Shown here one piece after another: positions 9,327-17,764 of a stretch of DNA of 64,000 bases. The notes beneath the pieces are model-generated. The model ran no database searches, had not been told where the DNA came from, and worked only from the letters and a program-made list of their open reading frames with translations. Made by a program: the position numbers and the translations under genes. How positions within the stretch are numbered: position 1 is the first letter of the stretch; the number at the start of each line of letters is the position of its first letter. The DNA comes from Photobacterium angustum (GTDB lineage Bacteria > Pseudomonadota > Gammaproteobacteria > Enterobacterales > Vibrionaceae): assembly GCF_002954615.1 (NCBI RefSeq), contig NZ_MSCJ01000003.1, forward strand, positions 1,426,001 to 1,490,000. The letters run 5' to 3'.

Positions 9327-9455
9327 TACTTCTCTTTCGCTTGTTATTTCGCTGTAAAACGCAGTTCTAATATGATGTCTGGTGGTGGCGAACAATAATA
9401 AATTTCATAAAATGCCAGTTTCTAGAGACATCAACTATTTACTTATACTTTGTTA

Positions 9456-9980
9456 TCAATCGAGTTCTAATTTCTTAAGTAAATGCATTGCTGCTTCTTT
9501 TGGCTTTATATCACTTGTATCGATTGTTACGTCATAATTCATAAATTTATGAACTAATGGATACTCAGATTCAGCTAAGCCTATTGCACGATCCCCTCGA
9601 GCTAATTCTCGTGCGACACAAACATTCAATTGGCACATTACTTTGACTCGTACTACATGAAAGCCACTCAACGTTCTTTCTAGTGCTTTAATTTCATCTT
9701 CATTTATCCAAGCATTATCGATAATGAGTTTACAACCAGCTTCTAGTAGCCCTTTAACACTATTGTGGTAGCCTTCGGTTAATCGACCATAATCGTATCC
9801 AGAACGGTTTATAGGCTTTCCTTCTATCATTAGTCTTAGATCTGTTGGAGGTAAAGCATATAAAACACTATCAATACTAAAATTTAAATATTGTATTGAT
9901 AATAATTCTTGTAGCTCCTTAGCTAAGCTTGTTTTACCAGAACTTCCTGTTCCATTGAGCAAAATTACGTCTGGATGCAT
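9456..9980 (-). CDS. Chloramphenicol phosphotransferase-like P-loop kinase
   Basis: 174 aa. Walker A LNGTGSSGKTSLA at residues ~8-20, a conserved Asp in FSIDSVLYALP, and the CPT-type C-terminal segment ARELARGDRAIGLAE followed by YDVTIDTS. This is the family of Streptomyces chloramphenicol 3-O-phosphotransferase; many members act on other small molecules. Cytoplasmic. Single gene in the accessory region, with TAACAAAG right after the stop as in cassette genes, though no full attC can be drawn. Actual drug resistance is not established. Confidence 0.8.
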   Translation of the reverse strand: MHPDVILLNGTGSSGKTSLAKELQELLSIQYLNFSIDSVLYALPPTDLRLMIEGKPINRSGYDYGRLTEGYHNSVKGLLEAGCKLIIDNAWINEDEIKALERTLSGFHVVRVKVMCQLNVCVARELARGDRAIGLAESEYPLVHKFMNYDVTIDTSDIKPKEAAMHLLKKLELD

Positions 9981-10046
9981 AATTAGATTCCTTTTTCTAA
10001 TTTAATGACTTATTCAATAGAGATGTTGTATAAAAGAGTGAAAATC

Positions 10047-10195
10047 ACAACTTAACTACGGCGAATACAGAGTAACAACATCGTTGGTATTATTTTATAA
10101 ATAAACACCTTACTCATCTCACCTTATACGGTAAATGAGCAATAACTAATGATAACCATAGTCGTGTGTTCTATCGCATTACTTCTCAATTAAAT
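10047..10195 (+). pseudogene. Degraded tyrosine-recombinase fragment, copy 1
   Basis: This stretch matches 17765-17950 in blocks: TTAACTACGG, AACATCGTT, CTTACTCATCTCACCTT, GGTAAA, and TAGTCGTG followed by CTATCGCATTAC. It no longer has an open frame. By comparison with copy 2 it is the N-terminal end of a phage-type integrase. The remaining parts of 9981-10413 hold no intact gene that I can see. Confidence 0.5.
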
Positions 10196-10413
10196 ACATC
10201 GCGAGACATATTAATCATTAAATATATCAAACAACACGACACATAATCAGAATAATGGCATTACCACTTTATAATTAAAGAATATATAACTATAACCGAG
10301 GGTATTAAAATTTTGGTTCACACTAAGGATAATACTCAACTTTCAAAGCAAACCATTAAATAGAGTTCCAAAACCAAATCATGAATACATTTATTTAAAC
10401 AGCAGAAACCGTC

Positions 10414-11085
10414 TTAAAATAAAACTTCAACTATCATACGCAGAGCTAATAGCGTCAGTAATATCTTTATCATTTTAACAAGAACGGCATTATTTGCCTT
10501 GAAGCGAAGCTTTGTACCTATATATGACCCCATCACCGCCCCTATAACCATAACAACAATGACAGGTACATCAGCAAGGAGTTCCGAGGAAAGTACAAGG
10601 TACACGGGGATCTTGGCTAAATGACTGATAGACATAAATAACGAACTGGTCGCTATGATTTCATCTTTACACTTAAGCTGTTTCGTTAACACCGTCAGAG
10701 CAAGCGGGCCAGGAGCACCAATAACAAGCCCTAATCCTGTTTGTAGAAAGCCGATCAAGTAATAGTTTTCATACTTACTGACAGCTTTAGAAAAACGCGG
10801 ATTCCATAAGTTAAGTAAAATATACAGACCGATACCCAATGGAACATAATCCATCGATATATGAGACAAACCATAACCGATGACAAGTGAACCGAACACC
10901 GAGCCAATTAAGAAGCGTGGTAGCAGCCCCCACCTCACTTTATTAATTGAAAACAGCATCCTAGATGAGTTACTTGCTAATTGAACAAGCCCGTGAGTAG
11001 GGATGATAAGGCTTGGCGCAAGAAATGAAGGTAGAAAAGCAATCAATAACATACCGCCACCAAACCCGACGACGGCGGCGATCAT
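10414..11085 (-). CDS. TSUP (TauE/SafE) family membrane transporter
   Basis: 223 aa from ATG 11085, with about seven membrane helices. The TSUP signature VVGFGGGMLLIAFLPSF is at the N-terminus and a second half repeat VIGAPGPLAL is near residue 120. The family exports or imports sulfite, sulfonates or related anions. The family-like sequence IEIILGILALVTS continues upstream of the ATG in frame, with AAGGGAAG well placed in front of it. But no ATG/GTG/TTG is there, so either a rare start codon is used or the gene lost its start. Functional state uncertain. Confidence 0.75.
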   Translation of the reverse strand: MIAAVVGFGGGMLLIAFLPSFLAPSLIIPTHGLVQLASNSSRMLFSINKVRWGLLPRFLIGSVFGSLVIGYGLSHISMDYVPLGIGLYILLNLWNPRFSKAVSKYENYYLIGFLQTGLGLVIGAPGPLALTVLTKQLKCKDEIIATSSLFMSISHLAKIPVYLVLSSELLADVPVIVVMVIGAVMGSYIGTKLRFKANNAVLVKMIKILLTLLALRMIVEVLF

Positions 11086-11198
11086 AGAAGTTACTAAAGC
11101 AAGTATCCCTAATATAATTTCGATAACAGTACTTCCCTTGTAATGTTATTTAACCTGCGTGCTAATAAGGTAAATAAGTAACATCCACGTTGGTTTTA

Positions 11199-11636
11199 TC
11201 ATGCACAGCATGGTTTGAGCATGTATACAAACTCTTTGTCTTGCCCAGTAATCTCGAAACCGAATCTTTTATATAATTGTCCCACTCGGTTTCCTTGTAA
11301 ATAACTGAGCTTAATAGGCAATGACTTTTGATTAGCTAATTCAATAACAGTTTTCAAGACTTGGCTACCAATGCCTCTACCCTGATACTTTGGTAACAAG
11401 AAAAAACGACAAAAGTACAGGTGTTCAGCGTGGAATTGTACAAGGTAACTCCCCGCTGCGACTCCATCGACTTCAATTATGAACGGCTTTTCTTCGTCCC
11501 ACTCTTCACGATGAATTTTTCTTTGAATATTTTCGTTCCAACCAAAGACTGCTTTAATCGGTTTAAATTCTGCTGATTTCTTAAGTTCGAACAGGAACTC
11601 ATAATCACTATTTTCTGCTTTTCGGGTTGTATACAT
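11199..11636 (-). CDS. GNAT-family N-acetyltransferase
   Basis: 145 aa from the ATG at 11636 (GAGAG upstream). GNAT fold: N-terminal YTTRKAENSDYEFLFELK, the acetyl-CoA loop LLPKYQGRGIGSQVL near residue 82, and the C-terminal GQLYKRFGFE/TGQDKEFVYML. Substrate unknown. An attC-like site ends 22 bp upstream of the start, so this is probably a cassette gene. Confidence 0.85.
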   Translation of the reverse strand: MYTTRKAENSDYEFLFELKKSAEFKPIKAVFGWNENIQRKIHREEWDEEKPFIIEVDGVAAGSYLVQFHAEHLYFCRFFLLPKYQGRGIGSQVLKTVIELANQKSLPIKLSYLQGNRVGQLYKRFGFEITGQDKEFVYMLKPCCA

Positions 11637-11658
11637 CTAACTCTCAAACCTAAAACTA

Positions 11659-11766
11659 TAGATAACTCATCATCTCTTGCTGATAGATGCCAAATGCGAG
11701 TGAACAATTTACACAGCAAATGGCATATCAGTATAGAGGAGTCTAAATTTAACTAACTGTTATATG
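11659..11766 (-). repeat. attC-like site after the Gfo/Idh gene
   Basis: On the minus strand it begins CATATAACAG, shortly after the upstream gene's stop, and ends GAGTTATCT. The interior has strong imperfect complementarity (CTGATATGCC / GGCATCTATCAG), about 108 bp in all. Ends and internal pairing fit an integron attC. Confidence 0.5.
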
Positions 11767-11771
11767 AATTA

Positions 11772-12785
11772 TCAATTACTTGAGGGTTTCGAACAAACTA
11801 GATAGTCAAAGCCATTCTCAACGAGAGACTCTTCCATAATAGAAATAACTTGCCGACTCGTTTTTTTACACATGACATCCGAATAATTGATCTTATTTAG
11901 AATTAGCGAAGATATATGCTCTATCTCGTATTCAAACCCACCTCCGCTTACAGCCGCTGAAATTTGTGTTTGTTCACCTTTAAACGATATGTCGATTTTC
12001 TTTGGGTTCCACCATTTATTATGAATAACAATTTCTAGTTCAGGCCCTCGAATGATGGCTTCTCGTTTGAGGTTACGCGTGATCGATGCGCAAATTTCAC
12101 CTTTTATCTGGCCATCAAACTTAAACACAACATTTTCATCGACTTCGCTTTGGCTATTATCATTAACGTACTCGACAGCTGGTTTCTCTATAGGAGTATT
12201 TGTTAATCGACACAAATCAGCGTAAAACCAGAGACCGTATACACCAACATCTAAAGTAGCCCCGCCACATAACTTTGGATTAAATAAGTGCCAATCACTA
12301 TCGAACTCATGCCAATTACCAAAGGAAGCTTCTATAGCGTTAATTTCTACCTTGTTTTCTTTTATAAACTGCTTCATTGCTTGATAAGCTGGAAATGCGA
12401 CTGTTTTCATTGCTTCCACTAAAAGTAACCCTTTTTCTTCAGCAAGCGTCGACATAGCATCCCAATCTTGTAAGTTTGTGAATGCTGGTTTCTCTACAAG
12501 AACATGCTTTCCTTTATTAAGAAATAATTCTACCAAGCCTTTATGAAATGGGTGAATAGTCGCGATATAGACAATATCTACATTAGCGTCGTTTGCGAGT
12601 TCTATGTAGGAGCCATAACTTCTTTGGCAACCATATTGATTTGAAAAGCTATCAGCTCGCTGTTTATCTCGTGCCGCAACAGCGTAGAGTTCAGCATTGT
12701 CGACTTGCATAGTCAGGTCTGAAACAAAGCGATGTGCAATTTTACCAAGTCCTGCAATACCCCAGCATGCTTTCTGATTATTCAA
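11772..12785 (-). CDS. Gfo/Idh/MocA-family oxidoreductase
   Basis: 337 aa. Rossmann motif GIAGLGKIAHRF at residues 9-20, the family EKP motif in HVLVEKPAFTN near residue 95, and the substrate-domain GGATLDVGVYGL near residue 175 with the catalytic His region. NAD(P)-dependent dehydrogenase for a sugar, polyol or dihydrodiol; the substrate cannot be read. It is 4 bp downstream of the DMT pair and probably co-transcribed with it. Confidence 0.87.
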   Translation of the reverse strand: MNNQKACWGIAGLGKIAHRFVSDLTMQVDNAELYAVAARDKQRADSFSNQYGCQRSYGSYIELANDANVDIVYIATIHPFHKGLVELFLNKGKHVLVEKPAFTNLQDWDAMSTLAEEKGLLLVEAMKTVAFPAYQAMKQFIKENKVEINAIEASFGNWHEFDSDWHLFNPKLCGGATLDVGVYGLWFYADLCRLTNTPIEKPAVEYVNDNSQSEVDENVVFKFDGQIKGEICASITRNLKREAIIRGPELEIVIHNKWWNPKKIDISFKGEQTQISAAVSGGGFEYEIEHISSLILNKINYSDVMCKKTSRQVISIMEESLVENGFDYLVCSKPSSN

Positions 12786-12789
12786 CTTA

Positions 12790-13233
12790 TTATCCTTTAA
12801 TGTTTGCTTTCTGGTCTTGTCCGCGCTTAGTGACCAATATTCCCATAAGGATACACAAAATACCCAATAAAGGGGCGAGTTCTACACCATTACTGATAGC
12901 ATCCCAAACAACTCCCGTCAGCAATTGACCGGTTATGACAAGTATTACTGTCAGCGTTGCGCCAACTTTTGATAACACATAACTATTAAGAGCGACAAAC
13001 AAAGCCCCCATCACACCGCCAAGCCAAGCTATCACAGGAGCATCCATAATGGTTTTAACCGGAACAGTAGATGAAAAATAAACGACAAAACTCAGAAAAA
13101 TAAACCCTACAACATGATTCCAAAACGATGCATAAAATGCGCTGGTATCCTGACTAAGTCTTCCATTAAGCACTCGGCAAAAACTGATACAACAACCATT
13201 CAATAGTGCAAGAAATATAACTAGCGTCATCAT
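12790..13233 (-). CDS. DMT-superfamily (DUF606/YdcZ) half-size transporter, second subunit
   Basis: 147 aa with four to five membrane helices; motif NGRLSQDTSAFYASFWNHVVG near residue 25 and VITGQLLTGVVWD near residue 100. DUF606 proteins are five-helix halves related to the drug/metabolite transporters and often occur as pairs. Its start overlaps the stop of the upstream paralogue by one base, so they are probably a heterodimer. Substrate unknown. Confidence 0.82.
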   Translation of the reverse strand: MMTLVIFLALLNGCCISFCRVLNGRLSQDTSAFYASFWNHVVGFIFLSFVVYFSSTVPVKTIMDAPVIAWLGGVMGALFVALNSYVLSKVGATLTVILVITGQLLTGVVWDAISNGVELAPLLGILCILMGILVTKRGQDQKANIKG

Positions 13234-13697
13234 TACCCCCTACCGAATAATGTCATTAAACAACCTGCTACCATCAAGATTAATGCAATAAAATCATGAG
13301 AATTCACTGTCCGTTTAACCAAACCAAACAAGCCAAAAGAATCGCAAACAAGTCCAAATAGCACCTGACCTGCCATGATCAGTGCGAGTGAACCAGACAA
13401 TCCCAATGGACTATTAACAGTAATCGCAGCCAAAATCACAGTGAAAGCGCCTGGTATACCTCCTAAATAAGCCCAAATTGGGGTTTTAGTTTTAGGTAAT
13501 AACGATATTTTTTTCCCAATTAAAATACTGGCGATCATCAATACAATAAGAGAGACCACAGCACCGATGCCATGTGCAACCCAAGATGCAAGTAAAGGGG
13601 AGCTAAAAAATGCCATATGACTATTAAGTGCGATCATACTGGCGAGTGTTACTCCCCCAGCCATCGCTAGAGATAAATGAAATGGTTGAGTTTTCAT
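13233..13697 (-). CDS. DMT-superfamily (DUF606/YdcZ) half-size transporter, first subunit
   Basis: 154 aa from the ATG at 13697 (GGAAAAAT upstream); a longer frame to 13799 is not membrane-like and would run into the promoter region. Five helices. MAGGVTLASMIALNSHMA, then LASWVAHGIGAVVSL, and MAGQVLFGLVCDSFGLFG, the same order as its partner. Divergent from the LysR gene 109 bp away, which is the likely regulator. Confidence 0.82.
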   Translation of the reverse strand: MKTQPFHLSLAMAGGVTLASMIALNSHMAFFSSPLLASWVAHGIGAVVSLIVLMIASILIGKKISLLPKTKTPIWAYLGGIPGAFTVILAAITVNSPLGLSGSLALIMAGQVLFGLVCDSFGLFGLVKRTVNSHDFIALILMVAGCLMTLFGRG

Positions 13698-13805
13698 ATT
13701 ATTTTTCCAATGGTTATCTGTTGGGATGCAATATATAGCGTTTCTTTTATATTGATAATCCGTTATATTTTGAACCCTTTGTTTCCTATAAGTTAACAAT
13801 ATTAG

Positions 13806-14705
13806 ATGGACACATTTTCAACCATTCCCATATTCACAGCCGTCGTAGAATTGGGTAGCTTTTCCGAAGCGAGCCGCAAACTCGGAATAACCAAGTCAGC
13901 GGTAAGCAAACGAATTAGCGCATTAGAGACTCACCTAGGTGCCAAGCTTATTCAACGGACGACACGGAAACTAAGCTTAACTGAGGCGGGAGAGCAATAT
14001 TATAGCTACATACATAGAGCAAAATCTTTGGTCAATGAAGGTGAGGATGCTATCAGCAGTCTTCAGGGCTCTCCTAAAGGTCATCTTAAAGTAAGCGTCC
14101 CTATGGTATTCGGTGAGCTTCATATTGCCCCTTTACTCAGTGAGTTTTTGCATCTTTATCCAGATATAAAACTAAATTTATCGATGGATGATAAAGTCGT
14201 CGATTTAGTAAAAGATGGATTGGATATGACACTTAGAATCGGAGCATTATCGGATTCAAATTTAGTGGCTCGTAAGTTATCGCCGTGTCACAGCGTACTT
14301 TGCGCATCACCTGGATACCTTGAAAAATACGGAACACCAACAGCGATAAACGATCTAAAACAACATAACTGTTTGTATTATTCCTATTTCAGATCTGGCA
14401 TAGAGTGGACTTTTTATGGTCCCAACGGCTTAGAACGAATTAAGCCAGAAGGTAACATTCAGGTAAATAACAGTAATGTTCTAAAACAGCTGATGCTTGA
14501 TGATATTGGGATCTGCCAAATGCCACTTTTCCTTGTTGAACATGAGATAGACAACGGCACGCTAATGCCAATATTGGAACAATATCAGTTACCCGAACAC
14601 GGCATATACGCTGTATATCCTGAACGTGCATTTATGCCAGCAAAATTGAAGGTATTTCTTGATTATTTAGAACAAAAATTGAGTGATAAGAGCCAGATTT
14701 GGTAA
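13806..14705 (+). CDS. LysR-family transcriptional regulator
   Basis: 299 aa. N-terminal winged HTH is typical: FTAVVELGSFSEASRKLGIT followed by KSAVSKRISALE and TRKLSLTEAG. The C-terminal LysR substrate domain runs from residue ~88 (GHLKVSVPMVFGE). It is closest in style to the CrgA/PecT-type group that controls divergent transporter or reductase genes. The divergent DMT-DMT-oxidoreductase operon is its probable target. It is the only plus-strand gene in this part of the accessory region. Confidence 0.9.
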   Translation: MDTFSTIPIFTAVVELGSFSEASRKLGITKSAVSKRISALETHLGAKLIQRTTRKLSLTEAGEQYYSYIHRAKSLVNEGEDAISSLQGSPKGHLKVSVPMVFGELHIAPLLSEFLHLYPDIKLNLSMDDKVVDLVKDGLDMTLRIGALSDSNLVARKLSPCHSVLCASPGYLEKYGTPTAINDLKQHNCLYYSYFRSGIEWTFYGPNGLERIKPEGNIQVNNSNVLKQLMLDDIGICQMPLFLVEHEIDNGTLMPILEQYQLPEHGIYAVYPERAFMPAKLKVFLDYLEQKLSDKSQIW

Positions 14706-14737
14706 TAAGCTTTTATCTAACAGGAAAAGAGGTAATG

Positions 14738-14763
14738 ATGAGTTAGCCGAATAGACTAACTCA
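14738..14763 (+). repeat. 9-bp hairpin downstream of the LysR gene
   Basis: Perfect inverted repeat ATGAGTTAG/CTAACTCAT with an 8-nt loop. Similar but weaker hairpins (GAGCTTGC..., GAGCTAGC...) occur at ~16810 and ~21125, each near the edge of a repeated block. No U-tract. Confidence 0.5.
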
Positions 14764-14817
14764 TGTATGGACAAAAATGAGTTAGGGACTCTGATGGGTA
14801 GATATTAATAAAAGTAA

Positions 14818-14897
14818 GGATAACGTAGCCATAAACGGCGAGCGTGTTTGCAAGTTCAGCTTCCTTAGGACGCGATGTTTGATGGTCTTGTTATATA
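14818..14897 (-). repeat. attC site
   Basis: The minus strand begins TATAACAAGACCATCAAAC and ends TTTATGGCTACGTTATCC, about 80 bp, directly after the 72-aa gene. R''/R' boxes (ATAAC, GTTAT) and pairing L boxes (CCATCAAAC / GTTTATGG) are present. Belongs to the 72-aa cassette. Confidence 0.7.
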
Positions 14898-14906
14898 TTG
14901 CTCTGT

Positions 14907-15125
14907 TTAGAGCCACTTTATTATCCAATTAGATTCTTTGAAGTAGCATGTAAGTTCTTCTTTATTTGACACCCAGCTATCAAATATCTCTAGATTTGGA
15001 TTGCAAATATTTTTTCCTGTAAGTATAAGAACACCACCAGTACTCTCAGGGGCATCAATGACTTTTACCTGAAAACCAATATCATCTCCAGATTCGATTA
15101 ACCCAACTTTTCCAATCTCAATCAT
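14907..15125 (-). CDS. Small hypothetical cassette protein (72 aa)
   Basis: 72 aa, acidic, beta-rich by eye, no signal or membrane helix. Sequence features: VGLIESGDDIGFQVKVIDAP, a Gly-rich VLILTGKN, and a Trp-rich tail ESNWIIKWL. Not recognised; small immunity-like proteins have this size and composition, but that is only a resemblance. Flanked by a full attC (3') and a reduced attC-like palindrome (5'), so it is one cassette. Confidence 0.6.
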   Translation of the reverse strand: MIEIGKVGLIESGDDIGFQVKVIDAPESTGGVLILTGKNICNPNLEIFDSWVSNKEELTCYFKESNWIIKWL

Positions 15126-15140
15126 TGGCTACTCCACTAC

Positions 15141-15159
15141 ACATAACGCCTTGTTATGT
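15141..15159 (-). repeat. Reduced attC-like palindrome
   Basis: ACATAAC-GCCTT-GTTATGT, a perfect 7-bp inverted repeat with a 5-bp centre. On the minus strand it supplies the TAA stop of the upstream gene followed by CAAGGCGTTATG. It reads as the R'' and R' boxes of an attC joined with the interior missing. The same structure recurs at 17102-17120. Confidence 0.55.
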
Positions 15160-15645
15160 TTTTATTCTTACCACCATCATTGAAAAAAGTACTAAAACTA
15201 CAAGTGGTAAATACCAAGATGCTACTGTAACTGGTAGCCGCTCAAATAGTGTTAAATTCAATTCTTGCAATGATTCTAATGCCCCCTGCTTCAAGAACGT
15301 TAAAATAATTATCGGCGATACTAACTCAGTAATACAAGCTAATAGCACACCAAGAGTAATAAGTTGAGAGTTATGAGCTAGTATTTTTAGCTTTACAGTT
15401 AGCAACACTAATATAGTTGTAAATAGTGAGCTTAAGACTACAGCACGAACTAAATCAAGTACTAGACTAGCTTCCGGAAATGGAAGTTGTGCGATCAAAT
15501 GCTCGACGTGAAAGGTTTGAAACAAAGTGATTATAGCTAGTGCAGCAGACTTGGTATACCACTCAGAATGATAAACAGTTGAGTATAGAAAGCACAGAAG
15601 CATGCCTGCAATCAGCGGAACACCGTAAGAAACTAGTTTTTTCAT
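15154..15645 (-). CDS. Four-helix membrane protein of unknown function
   Basis: 163 aa with about four hydrophobic helices (residues ~5-25, 62-85, 92-115, 137-160). No family recognised. The stop codon TAA is the first part of the reduced attC palindrome, a common arrangement in integron cassettes. A weak GATGGTGG lies before the ATG at 15645. Confidence 0.65.
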   Translation of the reverse strand: MKKLVSYGVPLIAGMLLCFLYSTVYHSEWYTKSAALAIITLFQTFHVEHLIAQLPFPEASLVLDLVRAVVLSSLFTTILVLLTVKLKILAHNSQLITLGVLLACITELVSPIIILTFLKQGALESLQELNLTLFERLPVTVASWYLPLVVLVLFSMMVVRIKT

Positions 15646-15667
15646 AATTCCACCATCCCTGTTAAAA

Positions 15668-15755
15668 ATATAACGCCCCTATAAACGGCAAAAAACACAC
15701 GGCAATACTTTGAGCGAAGCGAGAATGGCGTGTGTTTGAAAAGAGCTTTGTTATG
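15668..15755 (-). repeat. attC site
   Basis: The minus strand begins GCATAACAAAGCTC and ends CGTTTATAGGGGCGTTATAT, 88 bp. The core is the near-palindrome CACACGCCATTCTCGCTTCG ... GCCGTGTG. It follows the stop of the next upstream gene by 5 bp. Confidence 0.75.
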
Positions 15756-15760
15756 CATTT

Positions 15761-16408
15761 TTAGTATTGAGCTTTCCAAATTGGCACGTTCAGAAACTTA
15801 CCCAGATATTTAGCGGAATCAGCTATATCTTTTCCTTTTCCATGATCCATTATATTAATTCGTTCGCCATCTTTAAAAACCAAATTCAGTTCATAGCTAG
15901 TATATGAACTTGACCTGCCATTGCTTGATTTTGATTGAATTCTCTCATTAATAAGTTGTATAGCATAAATATCTTTAACATAACCCTGTTTAAAACGGTC
16001 TTGTGAATTTAAATTATCAAACTCTTTTCCTTTGTAGTAAGAGCCATTAAATTTGTCTATAGTAAAATTTTTATCTCTTTTGAGTATTAGTATTCCTGCA
16101 CCACCAAACATTCCTCCCCATACAATCATAAAAAGACCTAAAACAATGTTACTGTTAAAGAGCAGAAAGTAAGGCCCCCCAATGACTAGTGCCAAGATTC
16201 CTGGCACAGTGAACACTAGTGCAAAAATATATGCGCCGATTGTTTTCTTTATAATGATTTTGTCGTCGAATATTGTCATTTTTTGAGACTTAAAGTTGGA
16301 GCCACCTGGGTTTACAGGATTCCAACTTACCTTTGAAGCTACCGGATCATCTGTATCAGCAAGCTTAACCTTAACTTTATTAAGGTTTATTTCTTGTATT
16401 TCACTCAT
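15761..16408 (-). CDS. Membrane protein with PH-like C-terminus, unknown function
   Basis: 215 aa from the ATG at 16408; AAGGA lies 9 bases upstream, while the ORF's first ATG at 16417 abuts the AAGGA. Residues ~10-55 are soluble and polar, two membrane helices follow (~60-82 and ~88-108), then a soluble domain ending LNVPIWKAQY. The Ser-rich loop SSNGRSSSYTSYELNLVF with LINERI looks like a PH-like or DUF3592-type fold, but I do not recognise it. The same ~390-bp leader found here also precedes the gene at 20253-20717. Confidence 0.65.
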   Translation of the reverse strand: MSEIQEINLNKVKVKLADTDDPVASKVSWNPVNPGGSNFKSQKMTIFDDKIIIKKTIGAYIFALVFTVPGILALVIGGPYFLLFNSNIVLGLFMIVWGGMFGGAGILILKRDKNFTIDKFNGSYYKGKEFDNLNSQDRFKQGYVKDIYAIQLINERIQSKSSNGRSSSYTSYELNLVFKDGERINIMDHGKGKDIADSAKYLGKFLNVPIWKAQY

Positions 16409-16424
16409 CCATAACATTCCTTAT

Positions 16425-16815
16425 TTTGAATAAAGTATATTAATAGGCATTATTACTTTTGTGCAAAAACATACTCATAAATACCTTTACAATACTCGAT
16501 TTGATCTTTTTTATCACGACATTGGTAGCATTTTTTTACATTTAACGCTTTATGAAAGGATGTAAAAAGTAAGAAATGTATTTATTCAGTCTTATTAAAT
16601 ACAAAACGGAAATTATGATCACTTAATTTTCAATTTGTTATTATTTTACTTCTGTTTTTACCAAGAAATATTTTTATTAAAAACAGAACTCATGCGATAA
16701 AATAACAACATGTCATTAAACTATTTATATACGCAGTAAATAAAACTAATCCAAAAACGCATTAATACAATATGAATGAGTATTTTTCCTAAGCTACATT
16801 GGGGCTATTATGAGC
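16425..16815 (-). repeat. Repeated ~390-bp leader block, copy 1
   Basis: Non-coding AT-rich block that aligns over its whole length with 20727-21127 (roughly 80 percent by eye). Shared landmarks: AAGTAAGAAATGTATTTA, CAGTCTTATT, AAAACAGAACTCATGCGATA, TGTCATTAAACT, ATATGAATGAGTATTT, and GGGGCT at the far end. It ends at AAGGAATGTT, the ribosome-binding region of the gene downstream on the minus strand. Probably a promoter or leader carried with cassettes. Confidence 0.75.
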
Positions 16816-16957
16816 TTGCTGAATAGCAAACTGTTAAATCAAATTCTGTCTTAACCACACCACGCTCGAAAGGTGCTTCAATTAAAGTAAATGATACATG
16901 GTCACACGCTTTTTTTATTGTTGAAGTATCAAAGTCCAAACCCCCCAACTCTTTCAC
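16808..16957 (-). pseudogene. Possible 3' fragment of a lost cassette gene
   Basis: A 49-codon frame opens at a GTG at 16957 and stops at 16808. It reads like a true protein tail (KELGGLDFDTSTIKKAC, then LIEAPFERGVVKTEFDLT). Just upstream, another frame reads IKQILIDDTNVNFLISRV before a stop, so a frameshift is likely. No start codon with a ribosome site is seen. The rest of 16958-17101 holds nothing I recognise. Confidence 0.3.
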
Positions 16958-17101
16958 ACTCTTGATATAAGGAAATTAACATTAGTATCGTCAATTAGTA
17001 TTTGTTTGATATTTGATAGCAAGCGGTGAGCAACGCAATACAAAAGCTGCCGCACACCACCTTAAACGCTAAAACTAACGCATAGTTCATTACTTTTAGC
17101 C

Positions 17102-17120
17102 ACATAACACCCTGTTATGT
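17102..17120 (-). repeat. Reduced attC-like palindrome
   Basis: ACATAAC-ACCCT-GTTATGT, the same 7-5-7 architecture as at 15141-15159 with a different centre. It lies immediately after the stop codon of the YbaK-like gene. Confidence 0.55.
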
Positions 17121-17603
17121 TTATTTTGCCAAATCTACCCACTGGCCCTGTGTAAGTTCACCCAATTTCTGCGGATTGAGCTTAAACACTGAATTAGGTG
17201 TTCCCGCAGCAGCCCAAATTTCAGAATACTGATTCAGATCTTTGTCCAAAATTGTGTGGACTGATGAATTGTGAGCGACTGGTGGTACACCGCCGATAGC
17301 GTAACCAACTTTTTCACGAACAAAAGAAGCGTCTGCTTTGGTAAGAACAATTCCTGTAGCTTCTTTAACTTTGTCAGCGCACACCATATTAGAGCCAGAC
17401 GCAACAACTAGCACAGGTTCACCGGTTTCTCCATGCTTAAAGATTACCGACTTCGCTATTTGAGAAACAGTACATCCGATAGATTCAGCGGCATCAGATG
17501 CTGTACGTGTAGAACTAGGCATTTCCTGGACAACAAAATCTTGGCCGTTTCGGGACAAAAACTCTTGTACCTTCAATGATGAAGACTTCAATTCCTTTGA
17601 CAT
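17121..17603 (-). CDS. YbaK/EbsC-type aminoacyl-tRNA deacylase
   Basis: 160 aa, typical full length. Motifs: RTASDAAESIGCTVSQIAKS with the catalytic-region Lys, LVVASGSNMV, and the conserved GYAIGGVPPVAH near residue 100. The family hydrolyses mischarged Cys- or Ala-tRNA(Pro) or related aminoacyl-tRNAs. Soluble. AAGGAGG just upstream of the ATG is a strong ribosome site. Cassette context (reduced site 3', attC 5') suggests a mobile extra copy of this activity. Confidence 0.88.
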   Translation of the reverse strand: MSKELKSSSLKVQEFLSRNGQDFVVQEMPSSTRTASDAAESIGCTVSQIAKSVIFKHGETGEPVLVVASGSNMVCADKVKEATGIVLTKADASFVREKVGYAIGGVPPVAHNSSVHTILDKDLNQYSEIWAAAGTPNSVFKLNPQKLGELTQGQWVDLAK

Positions 17604-17636
17604 ATATCCTCCTTAATCTCGCTAATTCGACGATAA

Positions 17637-17737
17637 GCATAACGCCTCATTCAGAGGTAATAAATAGCTGGTTAAAATTAGCGAGGAACGAGCAAAAACC
17701 AGCTGTTCTTTGTCCTGCTGAAATGACTTGTTGAACG
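17637..17737 (-). repeat. attC site
   Basis: The minus strand begins TTCAACAAGTCATTTCAGCA and ends CTGAATGAGGCGTTATGC, 101 bp. The interior forms an imperfect hairpin around CAGCTGGTTTT / AACCAGCT. Confidence 0.75.
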
Positions 17738-17764
17738 AAGCCGCTGCGCGGTAGAGTCAAAACC

